A stretch of DNA of 64,000 nt, from contig NZ_JAUXVR010000041.1 in assembly GCF_030680395.1 (NCBI RefSeq), positions 1-64,000 on the forward strand. Reading direction: 5' to 3'. The position numbers were made by a program, and so were the translations under genes. Positions 47,783 to 57,490 of this stretch are shown in pieces. This DNA is from Methylobacter sp. (GTDB lineage Bacteria; Pseudomonadota; Gammaproteobacteria; Methylococcales; Methylomonadaceae). Numbering within the stretch: the stretch's first letter is position 1; every line of letters starts with the position of its first letter. The notes beneath the pieces are model-generated. The model had not been told where the DNA came from, did not search any database, and saw only the letters and a program-made list of their open reading frames with translations.

Positions 47783-48355
47783 TTAAGCCTTGTCTACCAC
47801 CGATATACAAAGATTGGTCACTTTCTTGTTGGGGTCCAGTATCGGTTTCAGCGTGAATGATACAACCGATTCCACGCCCGCATCGCCCAGGTCGGAGACA
47901 GGGACTTTTTCGACGGAAATTTTGGTATCGTCGATTTTCCACTTGTAGTTGGCGTCGAAAGCGGTATTCTTGCCGGAATTTTCCAGGTCCACTTCAAAAT
48001 TGGCCCCCGGGCAGGCTTCAGTCGGCGTTTTCAAGTCCAGAACATGGGTATGAAATCCGGAAGGGGTGGCTTCATGGGAGCTGTCATCGATAGGCAGGTG
48101 CGTCGTCAAGACCAGCACGTTATTGCCGCCGTCAGTCAATACCCCATAGCCAAAAGCGCCGGACTTTCCGTCAACCGGTATGTCCTGATTGGTTTTGATT
48201 TCCACTTCCAGCATTTTTTTATCGGCTTTTCCCTCCCATTCCACTTCCACTTCCTTGAGCGATAAGTAGCCGGCAGTTTCGGCCACAACTATGCCGCAGG
48301 CGAATGTCAAGCCAATGGCTGATGCAAGTAAGGATGTTTTGCTAGTAAATATCAT
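47783..48355 (-). CDS. Secreted hypothetical protein, 190 aa
   Basis: Exported protein with a clear signal peptide (about 1-25, GIVVAETA cleavage region). The mature part is acidic and beta-rich (VEVEWEGKADKKMLEVEIKT, FGYGVLTDGGNNVLVLTTHL), contains GFHTHVLDL, and has one cysteine in each half (EACPGANF, TNLCISVVD), which may form a disulfide. I recognise no domain. A good GGAG-like site precedes the ATG. It is a single gene facing yheT. Confidence 0.75.
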   Translation of the reverse strand: MIFTSKTSLLASAIGLTFACGIVVAETAGYLSLKEVEVEWEGKADKKMLEVEIKTNQDIPVDGKSGAFGYGVLTDGGNNVLVLTTHLPIDDSSHEATPSGFHTHVLDLKTPTEACPGANFEVDLENSGKNTAFDANYKWKIDDTKISVEKVPVSDLGDAGVESVVSFTLKPILDPNKKVTNLCISVVDKA

Positions 48356-48612
48356 GACTGATCTCCATTAAATTAAGTATTGATTCGATACTATTTATAA
48401 CCTATACCGATAAACCAAGGCAAGTGCATATTTCATAGTGACACTACTTTATTAGTTCACGGCAAAGGCCATTGCGTTCCACCATCCATAAACTCCAGCG
48501 ACTGCACTGCTCAGGCGAAACAGCGGCAATGGCCCGCGTAAACTGGCTAAGCAGTACAAAATAAATTCAACAGTAAGGTAGGTAAAGGCGGGACGACTGC
48601 AAACGGGTTCGC

Positions 48613-48868
48613 CCCTGAGGTATCCCCATAAAATAAGTTTATAAAACAACAGGTTTTTGATATTTTGCGCATTCAATATATACAACATAGCCGAAAAGTC
48701 GTCATGCTGGCAGGGATGCCAGTATCCAGCCACAAGGATGTGAAACTTTAAAATACCACTCGCTTTTATTAAGCACCTGGAAAGTCACCAAAGTTACCAT
48801 CCATGGCACTGGATTCCGGCATCCCTGCCGGAACGACGAGCTTGGGAAATTCGTGGGATACCTCAGGG
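48613..48868. repeat. MITE-like element with 14-bp terminal inverted repeats, containing a 140-bp inner repeat
   Basis: Ends CCCTGAGGTATCCC (48613-48626) and GGGATACCTCAGGG (48855-48868) are perfect complements. An 11-bp direct repeat GGGTTCGCCCC overlaps both ends (48605-48615, 48866-48876). Inside, 48698-48837 is the second copy of the inner element of 39644-39769. The rest of the 550-bp gap shows no gene. Confidence 0.7.
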
Positions 48869-48908
48869 TTCGCCCCGCCCTGCTTTCAGATCCAAAAAGA
48901 CAGGCGTA

Positions 48909-49415
48909 TCAGCTGTCGATAGTTTCCAGGCAGGCGGTCATCGCATGACGGACTATGAAAAAAGTCATCGCTATCGGGTAAAGCGCGTAATGACGGGTAA
49001 TCAGCAGGCTAACCAGCACAAACACCACAATCGTACTGATATTAAAATGGCTGTTTTTTTCCAGATAACGCAGGTGCTCGATAGATTCCTGATCGAAATA
49101 TGGACTCTTGTTGATCAAGGTTAACGTCACGATCGAAGTTAACAACGCGTAATACAGCGGGAAGAAAAAAAACATCGGCGCATCGTCGTTAAACTGCGGC
49201 ACCCAGTAGGCATACCAGATCAACAGGCAACTTGACGCAAAGCCATCGTGCCAAATGACGGTGGGAACTTTTCTCAAATAGCCCGCCAGCAGGCTGATAG
49301 CCATGACTGTCAGGCCGACACCCAGAGCCACAGGAGTGGTTAGGAACGGTAGAAATTCGTTTTGGTTCTGTACCAGAACCGCCAACAAAAAGCTGCAAAG
49401 AACAAATCCGATCAT
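48909..49415 (-). CDS. Small polytopic membrane protein, unknown
   Basis: 168 residues from MIGFVLCSFLLAV, with about five hydrophobic segments (near 1-18, 25-45, 58-70, 78-98, 128-150). The open frame extends upstream to 49703 but that part covers a cis-prenyltransferase remnant read in the wrong frame, so it is excluded; no strong ribosome-binding site fixes the start. The loop NKSPYFDQESIEHLRYLEKN is the only long polar stretch. I recognise no family. Confidence 0.55.
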   Translation of the reverse strand: MIGFVLCSFLLAVLVQNQNEFLPFLTTPVALGVGLTVMAISLLAGYLRKVPTVIWHDGFASSCLLIWYAYWVPQFNDDAPMFFFFPLYYALLTSIVTLTLINKSPYFDQESIEHLRYLEKNSHFNISTIVVFVLVSLLITRHYALYPIAMTFFIVRHAMTACLETIDS

Positions 49416-49557
49416 GGTCAAATATCGTATGAATTTTCCCAGACTATAACATTGCAGACGAGAGAACAGAAGCCCCAAGAAAGCGTTGGAAAGGTCTGCG
49501 GTTAGTTGGCTCCGATGAGGGCGAATTGTTAAAGCAAGTCCTGTTACCGCTACAGTT

Positions 49558-49674
49558 TTAACCTCCGAGTATCTGATCCTGGTTTTTAAACCAGCCGAGT
49601 GCGTGCTCAAAATGCTGCGGGCCAAAATCCGGCCAATATTCATTCCTGACATAAAAGTCAGCATAAACCGGCAG
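49558..49674 (-). pseudogene. C-terminal remnant of a cis-prenyltransferase (UppS family)
   Basis: One frame reads LPVYADFYVRNEYWPDFGPQ and goes on to HFEHALGWFKNQDQILGG before a stop at 49558-49560. This is the YWPDF C-terminal block of UppS-type enzymes ending in the QD-x-LGG tail of one subgroup. A stop precedes it and no N-terminal part is present nearby. Only 38 residues survive. Confidence 0.6.
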
Positions 49675-49810
49675 TCATGCCAACTAACTTGAGCATGAAG
49701 CAATTAACGGACATATGAGATATTGATATTTTTCACTACGCTCCTTGATAAAATAAAAAGAGTGTCCTGAAACCGCTTCAAATCAAGTTAGTTGGCCCAA
49801 CTGCGGGGCA

Positions 49811-50257
49811 TCAGGAGATTCGGCCCGATTTATCCGGCTGTCCTGGGTGCCTCATTTCCAATGCTGCAGGCGACACGAAACCGAAATAAGCCGCTGCTAA
49901 TGATGTCAGTAAATGTAACCAGACGTCATGGCTGAAAAGCGGGACCAGTCCAAAGAGTGTACTTAATCCGGGAATAAGCCCAAACACGGCAAGTGCGCCA
50001 TAGAGAACGGCGATACTGCGGGTGTAAGTACGGGCGTCGTCAATATCTCTATAAGCCAACATACCCCACACGCCAATACCCAGATGCACGATATTGTGCA
50101 GCGTATTTACCGGAAACATGCCGAACAGCAAGCCGTAGGGAGTAGACATGACCGGAGCATCTTGAGGTGGAGCTGTCATTAAGGCGGGCAAAAAACCCAG
50201 TATGCCAACAATAAAATAAATAATACCTATAGATAAAGTGAATGTACGTATATTCAT
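49811..50257 (-). CDS. DUF4383 family membrane protein
   Basis: 148-residue inner-membrane protein with four hydrophobic segments (about 5-27, 55-75, 85-105, 112-132) and the family features NTLHNIVHLGIGVWGMLA and LFGLVPLFSHDVWLHLLTS. DUF4383 proteins have no assigned function; histidines within the helices are conserved in the family. A GGAGGAAG site precedes the start. It is a single gene. Confidence 0.85.
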   Translation of the reverse strand: MNIRTFTLSIGIIYFIVGILGFLPALMTAPPQDAPVMSTPYGLLFGMFPVNTLHNIVHLGIGVWGMLAYRDIDDARTYTRSIAVLYGALAVFGLIPGLSTLFGLVPLFSHDVWLHLLTSLAAAYFGFVSPAALEMRHPGQPDKSGRIS

Positions 50258-50839
50258 CGCTTCCTCCAGTTAATTTAAAATCCGGGATTTAGATATAAAT
50301 TGGAAAAGCTATTCGACCCTTTCCACCGTGTCCATGTCCATCTCCGCAGCAAGATCATCCTTATGCTTGCTTATCCTTTTGTCCAATACGGCTGTATCCA
50401 TGTTAGCCCTTTTTTCCTTAACGAAAATCTTGTCTTGTTTATTTTGCACATCAATAATCAGTGCTTGTATTGCGACAACAAGTTCCGATAATCACCCTAT
50501 CCGAAACGGCGATAACGGACCGCAATTCATCCGATTGACGAAAATAATACGATTACCCGGCTGCAACGTCTGTACGTTGACCCACATAAATCAGCGTTCG
50601 TTTGGTTTTATCCAAAGTTTGTAAAATGACAATTTGCCGGATCGACGCCGATTAACACAACAAGAACCGAACGGGCAGATGGTTTTCTACTGTTGTTAGC
50701 GCAACTGGAAAAATGAAAATAGCCGACTATTGGACAAGTAATTTTCGGCGTACGGAACGGGTATGGACTGAGTTGAAGCCGGACAGCAGCCATACGGTCG
50801 GCGTGTATTCTGAGCGAAGATGCCGCTGTATCCTGTTAC
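50258..50839. other. Gene-poor spacer with a possible 30-aa frame
   Basis: A minus-strand frame at 50309-50401 (MDTAVLDKRISKHKDDLAAE...) has a GGG-rich site upstream and protein-like composition, but is too short to judge. The rest has only broken frames and no recognised RNA or repeat. It may be degraded coding sequence. Confidence 0.25.
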
Positions 50840-52900
50840 TTAATCACTCTTTCGGTTTTCAGCTACCTTCACCCAGACACGAAGTATCTCTGCTACGCTC
50901 CATGCCTGAGCGATACAACCTCGCGGGGTGAATAAGCCTTCGGCATCAAAAATTTCGCTGACGGAGCCGATACAGGCTTCATGCAGGTGTCTTTCCAATA
51001 ATCGATTAAGAAAATCGTGTGCCTCTTCGCGTTGTTCGGGATAAACGCGCAGCCAGGCATCCAGGTAGGGTCCTATCAGCCAGGGCCAAACCGTGCCTTG
51101 ATGGTAAGCGGCATCGCGGGTACGAAGATCGCCGTGGTAATCGGCTTTATAGTCGGGATGGTCCGGAGACAGTGTGCGCAGGCCCACGGGAGTCAACAGC
51201 CGCTCCTTGATGTTCTGAAATACCGATTGCCAATGCTCTTTATCCAGTACCGGATGGGGTAGCGATAGCGCAAGCAATTGATTGGGCCGACACGCCGGGT
51301 CGTCTTTGCCGTTTTCGCCGTCAACCAAATCATACAGGTAGCCTGTCCGGGCATTCCAAAACCGTTGATTAAAGCTAAGCCGGGCGGCATCGGCAAGCTC
51401 TGCAATCTCGCTCACGCGTGAGCTCTGGTTTTCCTTTATCATCCACTTTTCCATAACGCGCAGTGCGTTGTACCACAACGCATTGATTTCAACCGCTTTG
51501 CCTCGACGCGGCGTCACCACCCAATCATCCAGTTTGGCATCCATCCAGGTCAACGCAAAACGCGGATCACCCTGAATAAGCAGACCGTCGCCGGGATCGC
51601 AGTGAATGCCGAAACGAGTGCCCTGAAGGTGATGATCAATGATGTCCAACAGCTTGGGCAGCAAATCATTGAATATGTCCCTGTCTCCGGTAATCTCGAT
51701 ATAGCGATCCAGCGCATGAAAAAACCAGAGCGTGGCGTCGGCGGTATAGTACACACCCTCGCTTTCGCCTTCCGGAAACATGTTGGGAATGAGGCCATCA
51801 CGCAGATGATAGGCAAAAGTACGCAAAATATGTCCCGCTTCGACATGCCGACCGGTAATTAGCGCCAGGCCTTCCAGGCTGATCATGGTGTCCCGTCCCC
51901 AATCGGTGAACCAGTGGTAACCGGCAATGACGGTTCGCACATCGCCCCCGGTTGCGCGGATTCGCGTAGTTTCGCCAACCCGCTCGGTCGGCGCGATAAT
52001 AAACTGATCGGCTGCCAACACCAAATGCCTAGCCAGGCCTTTATGCAATGCCGGATGTGCTGCTGCCAGTAACCGTTGACGCCGTTCCAGTTCAGCCTGA
52101 AGTGCCTCTGCGGGAGACAGCGCCAGAATGCTTTCCCAACTTTCAGCAGACGCTATAAGGGTCACATCCTTACCCGCCGCAAGGTCAACGCGGAAATAAC
52201 CCGGACTCCACAGATCACCCTGAGCGCCATAGCCTCTTTGTTTTTCTATACGGTAAAGAATGTCGGTAAAGCGTTTGGTTTCAATCGTGAACGCCGAACT
52301 CTCGCCATCCATGTAAAGACGCAACGGCGGAATTGAAAGCCCATGAATTTCCAAACGTCCGGCGGAGGCTTTAAGGTCGTATGAATCCGCGGGCAGGCCT
52401 TCGTCCAAAGGATCGCTATGGCGGCGAAAATGTACGGCTACGCGAATCTTAAGCCGCACCGGTCCTATTCCTGAAACCAGGCGATAGCTTATATGAACCG
52501 TATTACTCATATAGGGCATCAGTATTCTTTTTTCAAGCACATGGCCTGCCAGTTCATAGCGCCACACCGGCAACCCGGAGTCCAGGCGAAATTCGCGCAA
52601 ACTGGACATGCCGTGCAAATCCAAGGCTCCGCCTGCCCATTCGAAACCGCCTATTTTCTGGACGCTTCCATCAGAAAACCGAACCAACTCACTGAGTTGA
52701 TTAAGCATCACGTAGCGCCCCAGCGGATCAGGATGCGCAACGGTTAAAAAACTGTGGAAACGACGAGTGGGTACACCCGAGATCGTCCCGGACGCATAGC
52801 TGCCAAGACCATTCGTTACCAGCCATTCGTGTTTTAATAACGATTCCTGTTCGGCAGGATCTCCGGTCCAATGGGTTCGGATAACAAGATCACTATTCAT
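50840..52900 (-). CDS. Amylo-alpha-1,6-glucosidase / glycogen debranching enzyme
   Basis: 686-residue enzyme of the bacterial GDE type (N-terminal GDE_N domain, about 1-230, with EWLVTNGLGSYASGTISG; C-terminal GH133-like toroid, about 290-680). Key stretches are YHWFTDWGRDTMISLEGL, WMDAKLDDWVVTPRRGKAVE and the late YHQGTVWPWLIGPY. It removes alpha-1,6 branches of glycogen or related glucans. The start overlaps the treZ-like stop by 8 bp, so they are one operon. Fits use of a glucan store, possibly linked to the amylosucrase operon. Confidence 0.9.
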   Translation of the reverse strand: MNSDLVIRTHWTGDPAEQESLLKHEWLVTNGLGSYASGTISGVPTRRFHSFLTVAHPDPLGRYVMLNQLSELVRFSDGSVQKIGGFEWAGGALDLHGMSSLREFRLDSGLPVWRYELAGHVLEKRILMPYMSNTVHISYRLVSGIGPVRLKIRVAVHFRRHSDPLDEGLPADSYDLKASAGRLEIHGLSIPPLRLYMDGESSAFTIETKRFTDILYRIEKQRGYGAQGDLWSPGYFRVDLAAGKDVTLIASAESWESILALSPAEALQAELERRQRLLAAAHPALHKGLARHLVLAADQFIIAPTERVGETTRIRATGGDVRTVIAGYHWFTDWGRDTMISLEGLALITGRHVEAGHILRTFAYHLRDGLIPNMFPEGESEGVYYTADATLWFFHALDRYIEITGDRDIFNDLLPKLLDIIDHHLQGTRFGIHCDPGDGLLIQGDPRFALTWMDAKLDDWVVTPRRGKAVEINALWYNALRVMEKWMIKENQSSRVSEIAELADAARLSFNQRFWNARTGYLYDLVDGENGKDDPACRPNQLLALSLPHPVLDKEHWQSVFQNIKERLLTPVGLRTLSPDHPDYKADYHGDLRTRDAAYHQGTVWPWLIGPYLDAWLRVYPEQREEAHDFLNRLLERHLHEACIGSVSEIFDAEGLFTPRGCIAQAWSVAEILRVWVKVAENRKSD

Positions 52901-54839
52901 GATTAACGGCTCCCTTTGGCTGGTTAACGGGATTTAGCACAACAGCAGATTCGCCTTGCAGATACCAATTGCCTTTCGTGGGCCAGGGCGGCATGCCCAT
53001 ACCGCCATAACGCGGATCTTCGCTGGCCCACACCGCATCCCAAACGCAGTTCTTAGGTGGAGCCAATAGCGGTTCCGGAGCCGGAACAAGATGAATGTCC
53101 CGGCTCAGGTTAACCAATAAAAGACGGTCATCACCCGGATTTCCTCCGAAAAAACGTATCACCAGTGCATCCGGACTTAACACTGCACCATCAATACCGC
53201 CGCTCTGTCGGCTGGCCTGAAACACCGGATCATTACGGCGCAGGCTTAACAAATCGCAATGCAAGGCATATTCTTCTTTATGCAGATGACGGTCGTTCAA
53301 GTTGAGTTTTGAATGCGTAAACGTCATCGGGTCGCCGGGATCCGGCAGTCGGGCCTGCATTTCGGGTGTTGCCAGGGAACGGAATTGGGCCAGAAACTCA
53401 GAGCGTCCCCGCGCCACCAAATAGGCAATTTCATCTTTATGGTCGGCAAAATAAAAGAACGGACTGGTGGCGGCAAACTCCTGGCCTTGAAACAACATAG
53501 GCGTCTGCGGAGCCAATAAGAACAGGGCAGTTAAAGCCCGATAGCGATTAGGGCTGGTCAATAAGTGGACACGCTTGCCGCTGCCGGAATTGGCTAATTG
53601 ATCGTGATTTTGTATGAAGTTGACGAATTTGGCTGGGGGCATGTCCAACACCGGGGTTCCGCGCGTATTGTTTTGCCATGAGTACCATTGGCCCTGATAC
53701 AAAAAACCTCGCTTCAAGGTGGAGACAAACTCCTGAGCGACACCCCGGTAATCGCTATAGTAAGCATCTGCGCGCCCTGTTATCGCTACCATTGCGGTAT
53801 GGTGAAAATCGTCGTTCCATAGTGCGTCTATGCCGAAGCCTTCGTGTTCGGGAGGCAAAAACAATTTTGCGTCTTGCGGCTCATTCTCGCCGATAATAAA
53901 GGTAAGGCGCGGTGCTCCTGCACTGCGCACAGCCTGCACGATGGCGGCAATAATATGTTCAGGGGAGCTGTCGAAAATCTGCTGGGTGGCATCAATACGC
54001 AAGCCGTCAAGGTGAAACTCTTTAATCCAATACGCGGCATTGGCAAGCACATAAGCGCGCACTGCGCTTGAGTCGGGCCCATCAAAATTCAGAGGGTCGC
54101 CCCAATCGCACTGATAGCGGGTAGAAAAGTAAGTGCTTGAGAATTTCCCCAGATAATTGCCGTCCGGCCCCAAATGATTGAACACCACATCCAGAATAAC
54201 GCCAAGACCCACCGCATGAGCCTGGTTAACAAAATACCGGAATTCGTCCGGCGTTCCGTAAAGTCGCGTCGGCGCAAACAAATTGACGCCGTCATAACCC
54301 CAGCCGAACCGCCCCGGAAAATCGGCTACCGGCATGATCTCCAGCACAGTGATACCCAGCGCAGCCAGTTCAGGCAGTTCTTTGGCGGCTGCGACCCAGT
54401 TGCCTTCATGAGTAAACGTGCCGATATGCATCTCATAAATGACCTGACCTTGGGCTTCAATTCCCGTCCAGGCAGCATCCGTCCAGTCAAACGTTAAAGC
54501 ATCGATTACTTGCGAGGGTCCGTGTGGACCCTGAGGTTGAAAACGCGAGGCAGGATCCGGATACGGTTGCGGGTCATCATCGAGCAGGTAGCGATATGAT
54601 GTCCCTACGCAGACATCCGGCAAAATTACCGAAAAATAACCGTTTCCTTCGCTTTGCAGTTCAACTTCGATGGGCGGATGAAGGGGATCAACATCTTCAC
54701 CCTGAGAATTCATCACCAGTTTCACTATCTTTTTCTCAGGCGCCCAGACCCGAAAATGCACGCTTTTATCATGCGCGCGCTCTGCCCCAACTGGAAATCG
54801 CCGGCCATCGACTAATTCGATAGTGGTCTGTTCGCTCAT
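52893..54839 (-). CDS. treZ: Malto-oligosyltrehalose trehalohydrolase-like GH13 enzyme
   Basis: Frees trehalose from maltooligosyl-trehalose in the TreY/TreZ route. 648 residues from MSEQTTIELVDGRRFP at 54839; the ATG at 54845 has its site too close. An N-terminal CBM48-like domain (about 20-110, VHFRVWAPEKKIVKLV) precedes the GH13 barrel: ILDVVFNHLGPDGNYL, DGLRIDATQQIFD (nucleophile Asp), FIIGENEPQD (acid/base Glu) and NFIQNHDQLANSG. No treY is in the window. A branching or debranching GH13 is the alternative. It is the first gene of the pair with the debranching enzyme. Confidence 0.85.
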   Translation of the reverse strand: MSEQTTIELVDGRRFPVGAERAHDKSVHFRVWAPEKKIVKLVMNSQGEDVDPLHPPIEVELQSEGNGYFSVILPDVCVGTSYRYLLDDDPQPYPDPASRFQPQGPHGPSQVIDALTFDWTDAAWTGIEAQGQVIYEMHIGTFTHEGNWVAAAKELPELAALGITVLEIMPVADFPGRFGWGYDGVNLFAPTRLYGTPDEFRYFVNQAHAVGLGVILDVVFNHLGPDGNYLGKFSSTYFSTRYQCDWGDPLNFDGPDSSAVRAYVLANAAYWIKEFHLDGLRIDATQQIFDSSPEHIIAAIVQAVRSAGAPRLTFIIGENEPQDAKLFLPPEHEGFGIDALWNDDFHHTAMVAITGRADAYYSDYRGVAQEFVSTLKRGFLYQGQWYSWQNNTRGTPVLDMPPAKFVNFIQNHDQLANSGSGKRVHLLTSPNRYRALTALFLLAPQTPMLFQGQEFAATSPFFYFADHKDEIAYLVARGRSEFLAQFRSLATPEMQARLPDPGDPMTFTHSKLNLNDRHLHKEEYALHCDLLSLRRNDPVFQASRQSGGIDGAVLSPDALVIRFFGGNPGDDRLLLVNLSRDIHLVPAPEPLLAPPKNCVWDAVWASEDPRYGGMGMPPWPTKGNWYLQGESAVVLNPVNQPKGAVNHE

Positions 54840-54845
54840 GATCAT

Positions 54846-55273
54846 TGTTCCAAGTCAGTTACTAAAAGTTAAAAACTAAAATATTGCTACTTCAAATTTT
54901 TTACTACAGTTTAGAAACCCAACAAGCCAATTCACCTGCTGATAAACAAATAAAGCCCGGATCTAAAATAACATACTATCGATTGGCTTAAAATCATATT
55001 AAGCTCAAATAGAACACACATAAATCATGCCTTAATGCTGTCCGCTTTAAGGATTAATCGTTGATAAAGAGGCGACCCATGTTCTTGCCGAATTCCGGCA
55101 ACAACCTTCCGACACTATTCAATAACCGGGATAGCATGCCTGATTTTGGAAGTTATCCCGATAAGAAAAGCCTCTACAACCTCTTGCCCCTTTCTACAGG
55201 CGCAACGTTATAAAGTCTTAAAGGGTATATGTCTTCGGGACTTCATTGGCGGCTTCATATTCTTACCTACTCA
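54846..55273. other. Spacer with a possible 44-aa frame
   Basis: About 430 bp between the treZ-like start and the arsA stop. A plus-strand frame at 55079-55213 (MFLPNSGNNLPTLFNNRDSM...) has AGAGG seven bases upstream; no similarity is recognised, so it may be spurious. The treZ promoter should lie at the left end. Confidence 0.25.
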
Positions 55274-57028
55274 TTATCTTGAGGTCAGCAGCACCTGTAA
55301 CCGTTGCACACCGACAGGTTCTTCCATTAACACGGGCACGATGGCAAGCCGTTTTGCATAATGTTGCCGGACATTTTCGATCTGCTGCTGTTCCTGAACC
55401 GCGCGTTGCCGCAACAGCATAGAAGACGGTTGGGCCGCCGCCAGGCTGTTGTTCACAATCCACGCCCAGGGCTCAATCCCGGCCCGGCGCAAATCTTCCT
55501 GCAGACTGGCCGCCTCAAGTACTGGGGTGGTTTCCGCCAGTGTAACAATCAGCACTTTGGTCTGTTCAGGGTCCTGAAGACGCATCATCGGCGTCGTAAA
55601 ATGCAAGGATTTGCCTTCCATGTGCCGGGCAATTTCACGGTGATAGGCGCCTGTTGCATCGAGTAACAACAGGGTATGCCCGGTCGGCGCGGTATCCATT
55701 ACGATAAAATGCGCCGTAGCCTCGCGAATGATGCGGGAGAATGCCTGAAACACCGCGATTTCCTCGGTGCAGGGAGAGCGTAAATCTTCTTCGAGCAAAG
55801 AACGCCCCTGCGCATCCAGATTTTTACCTTTGCTTTCGAGCACGTGCTGACGATAAAGTTCTGTTTCTGCGTGCGGATCAATGCGACTGACCGTCAGATT
55901 ACCCAACTCGCCAATCAGTGTTTCGGTCAGATGTGCAGCCGGATCGGAGGTTGTCAGATGCACCTGATAACCGCGTTCGGCCAGCGCCACGGCAATGGCA
56001 GCGGACATCGTCGTTTTACCTACGCCGCCCTTGCCCATCAGCATAATCAAACCGTGGCCCGGCTTAGCCATCTCATCAACCATCTCTTGCATGGAAGGCA
56101 GCAAAGGCGACTGATAGTCACCGGCGGACGCAATGGCACGGCTCTGCTCCCCGCTCAACAGGGAGCGCAATGCCTCCAGACCCACCAGATTGCAAGGCAA
56201 TAACCGGGTATGATCGGTTACCAATTCGCGTAGAGGCTCAGGCATGGTTTGCAATGCTTGCCGTTCGCGCCGATAAATCGCTGCGGCGAGCGGATCGTCG
56301 ATCTCGCTCTCGGGCATGCAGCCATTGATCACCAGATACTGATTGTTAAGTCCGATGTCGGCCAACTCGCCGCTGGTTCGCGCCACTTCCTGCAAGGTCG
56401 AGTTCTGCGCTCGGGCAACCAGCACCAAGCGCGTGCGCGCCGGGTCCGACAATGCCGTAACGGCCTGATGATAACGCTGCCGCTGTTTTTCGAGACCGGC
56501 CAGAGGCCCCAGACAGGAAGCGCCTTCGGGATTCTTTTCGATAAAGCTGTCCCAGGCGCCGGGTAATTGCAGCAGGCGGATGGTATGCCCAGTGGGCGCG
56601 GTATCGAAGAGGATATGATCGTATCGGCTGGTCAGTTCGGAATCGGTCAGCAGTGCGGTGAATTCATCAAAGGCTGCGATTTCAGTGGTGCAGGCGCCGG
56701 AAAGCTGCTCTTCAATGCTTTTGACGGCTGACTCCGGCAATTTGCCGCGTATCGGGCCGACAATGCGCTCGCGATAAAGTGCGGCTGCTTGCGCCGGATT
56801 AATTTCCAATGCATCGAGATTAGTCACTCCGGGAATCGGCGTTATCTGATGACCGATTGCCGCATCGAAAACCTGGCCGACATTGGATGCGGGATCGGTG
56901 CTGACCAGTAAAATCCTCTTTCCGGCCTCGGCCAGATAAACCGCAGTTGCACAAGCCAGCGAGGTCTTGCCGACGCCGCCTTTGCCGGTGAAAAATAAAA
57001 AACCCGGCGCTTGCTGTAGAAATTTCAT
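55274..57028 (-). CDS. arsA: Arsenite-translocating ATPase ArsA
   Basis: Cytosolic ATPase that energises arsenite efflux through an ArsB/Acr3-type channel. 584 residues with two fused halves, each carrying GKGGVGKT (near 16 and near 331) and the DTAPTGHT signature. This matches the classical duplicated ArsA. Metalloid-ligand cysteines are expected around SGACTTEIAAF and SPCTEEIAVF and are present in both halves. It follows arsD by 9 bp, the usual arsD-arsA order, at the end of the operon. Confidence 0.95.
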   Translation of the reverse strand: MKFLQQAPGFLFFTGKGGVGKTSLACATAVYLAEAGKRILLVSTDPASNVGQVFDAAIGHQITPIPGVTNLDALEINPAQAAALYRERIVGPIRGKLPESAVKSIEEQLSGACTTEIAAFDEFTALLTDSELTSRYDHILFDTAPTGHTIRLLQLPGAWDSFIEKNPEGASCLGPLAGLEKQRQRYHQAVTALSDPARTRLVLVARAQNSTLQEVARTSGELADIGLNNQYLVINGCMPESEIDDPLAAAIYRRERQALQTMPEPLRELVTDHTRLLPCNLVGLEALRSLLSGEQSRAIASAGDYQSPLLPSMQEMVDEMAKPGHGLIMLMGKGGVGKTTMSAAIAVALAERGYQVHLTTSDPAAHLTETLIGELGNLTVSRIDPHAETELYRQHVLESKGKNLDAQGRSLLEEDLRSPCTEEIAVFQAFSRIIREATAHFIVMDTAPTGHTLLLLDATGAYHREIARHMEGKSLHFTTPMMRLQDPEQTKVLIVTLAETTPVLEAASLQEDLRRAGIEPWAWIVNNSLAAAQPSSMLLRQRAVQEQQQIENVRQHYAKRLAIVPVLMEEPVGVQRLQVLLTSR

Positions 57029-57037
57029 GACCGGTAC

Positions 57038-57400
57038 TCAACAACAACCAGGCTTACAGCAACTGCTTTCGGAAGGCGCAGAGTCGGCAGAAACCTCATG
57101 AGTACCGCACCAATTTCCCAGTTCATCCCTGGAAGGATAGCGACCGGCCAGGGCGATTTCGCCATCGACCAGAACCAGCGGCAGCCCTTGCTCGCCTGAG
57201 CGTTCCAGAAAGGCATGCACGACCGGATTTTCAACAAAAACCATCGGCTGCTGGGAAAGGTTATAGCGGTTGATTGTTCCACCTTGCTGTTTTAACCAGT
57301 CCACATCGACAGAAAACGTGACCAGCGCCTGGTCTACATCAGTTCCGCAGACGCCGGTGTTGCAGCACATGGCAGGATCGAATACTTCAATTTTTTTCAT
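57038..57400 (-). CDS. arsD: Arsenic metallochaperone ArsD
   Basis: Delivers As(III) to ArsA and raises its activity. 120 residues with a thioredoxin-like fold. The three essential cysteines are at C12, C13 and C18 (PAMCCNTGVC), and the C-terminus has vicinal pairs (C114-C115 and C119-C120, SCCKPGCC). The second pair group is also seen in the E. coli plasmid protein. It sits directly before arsA. Older literature calls ArsD a weak repressor. Confidence 0.95.
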   Translation of the reverse strand: MKKIEVFDPAMCCNTGVCGTDVDQALVTFSVDVDWLKQQGGTINRYNLSQQPMVFVENPVVHAFLERSGEQGLPLVLVDGEIALAGRYPSRDELGNWCGTHEVSADSAPSESSCCKPGCC

Positions 57401-57490
57401 AATGCGTTACCTTTTTAATTAAGTGGATTGTGTGAGTTTACGATTATTCAAAATACAAAGATGGGGTTGCGTTAATAATCCGCCTTTGCT

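Noticed and set aside
49416-49703. N-terminal extension of the small membrane protein
   Set aside because: This stretch in another frame matches a UppS C-terminus, so the extension is a reading of the remnant in the wrong frame.
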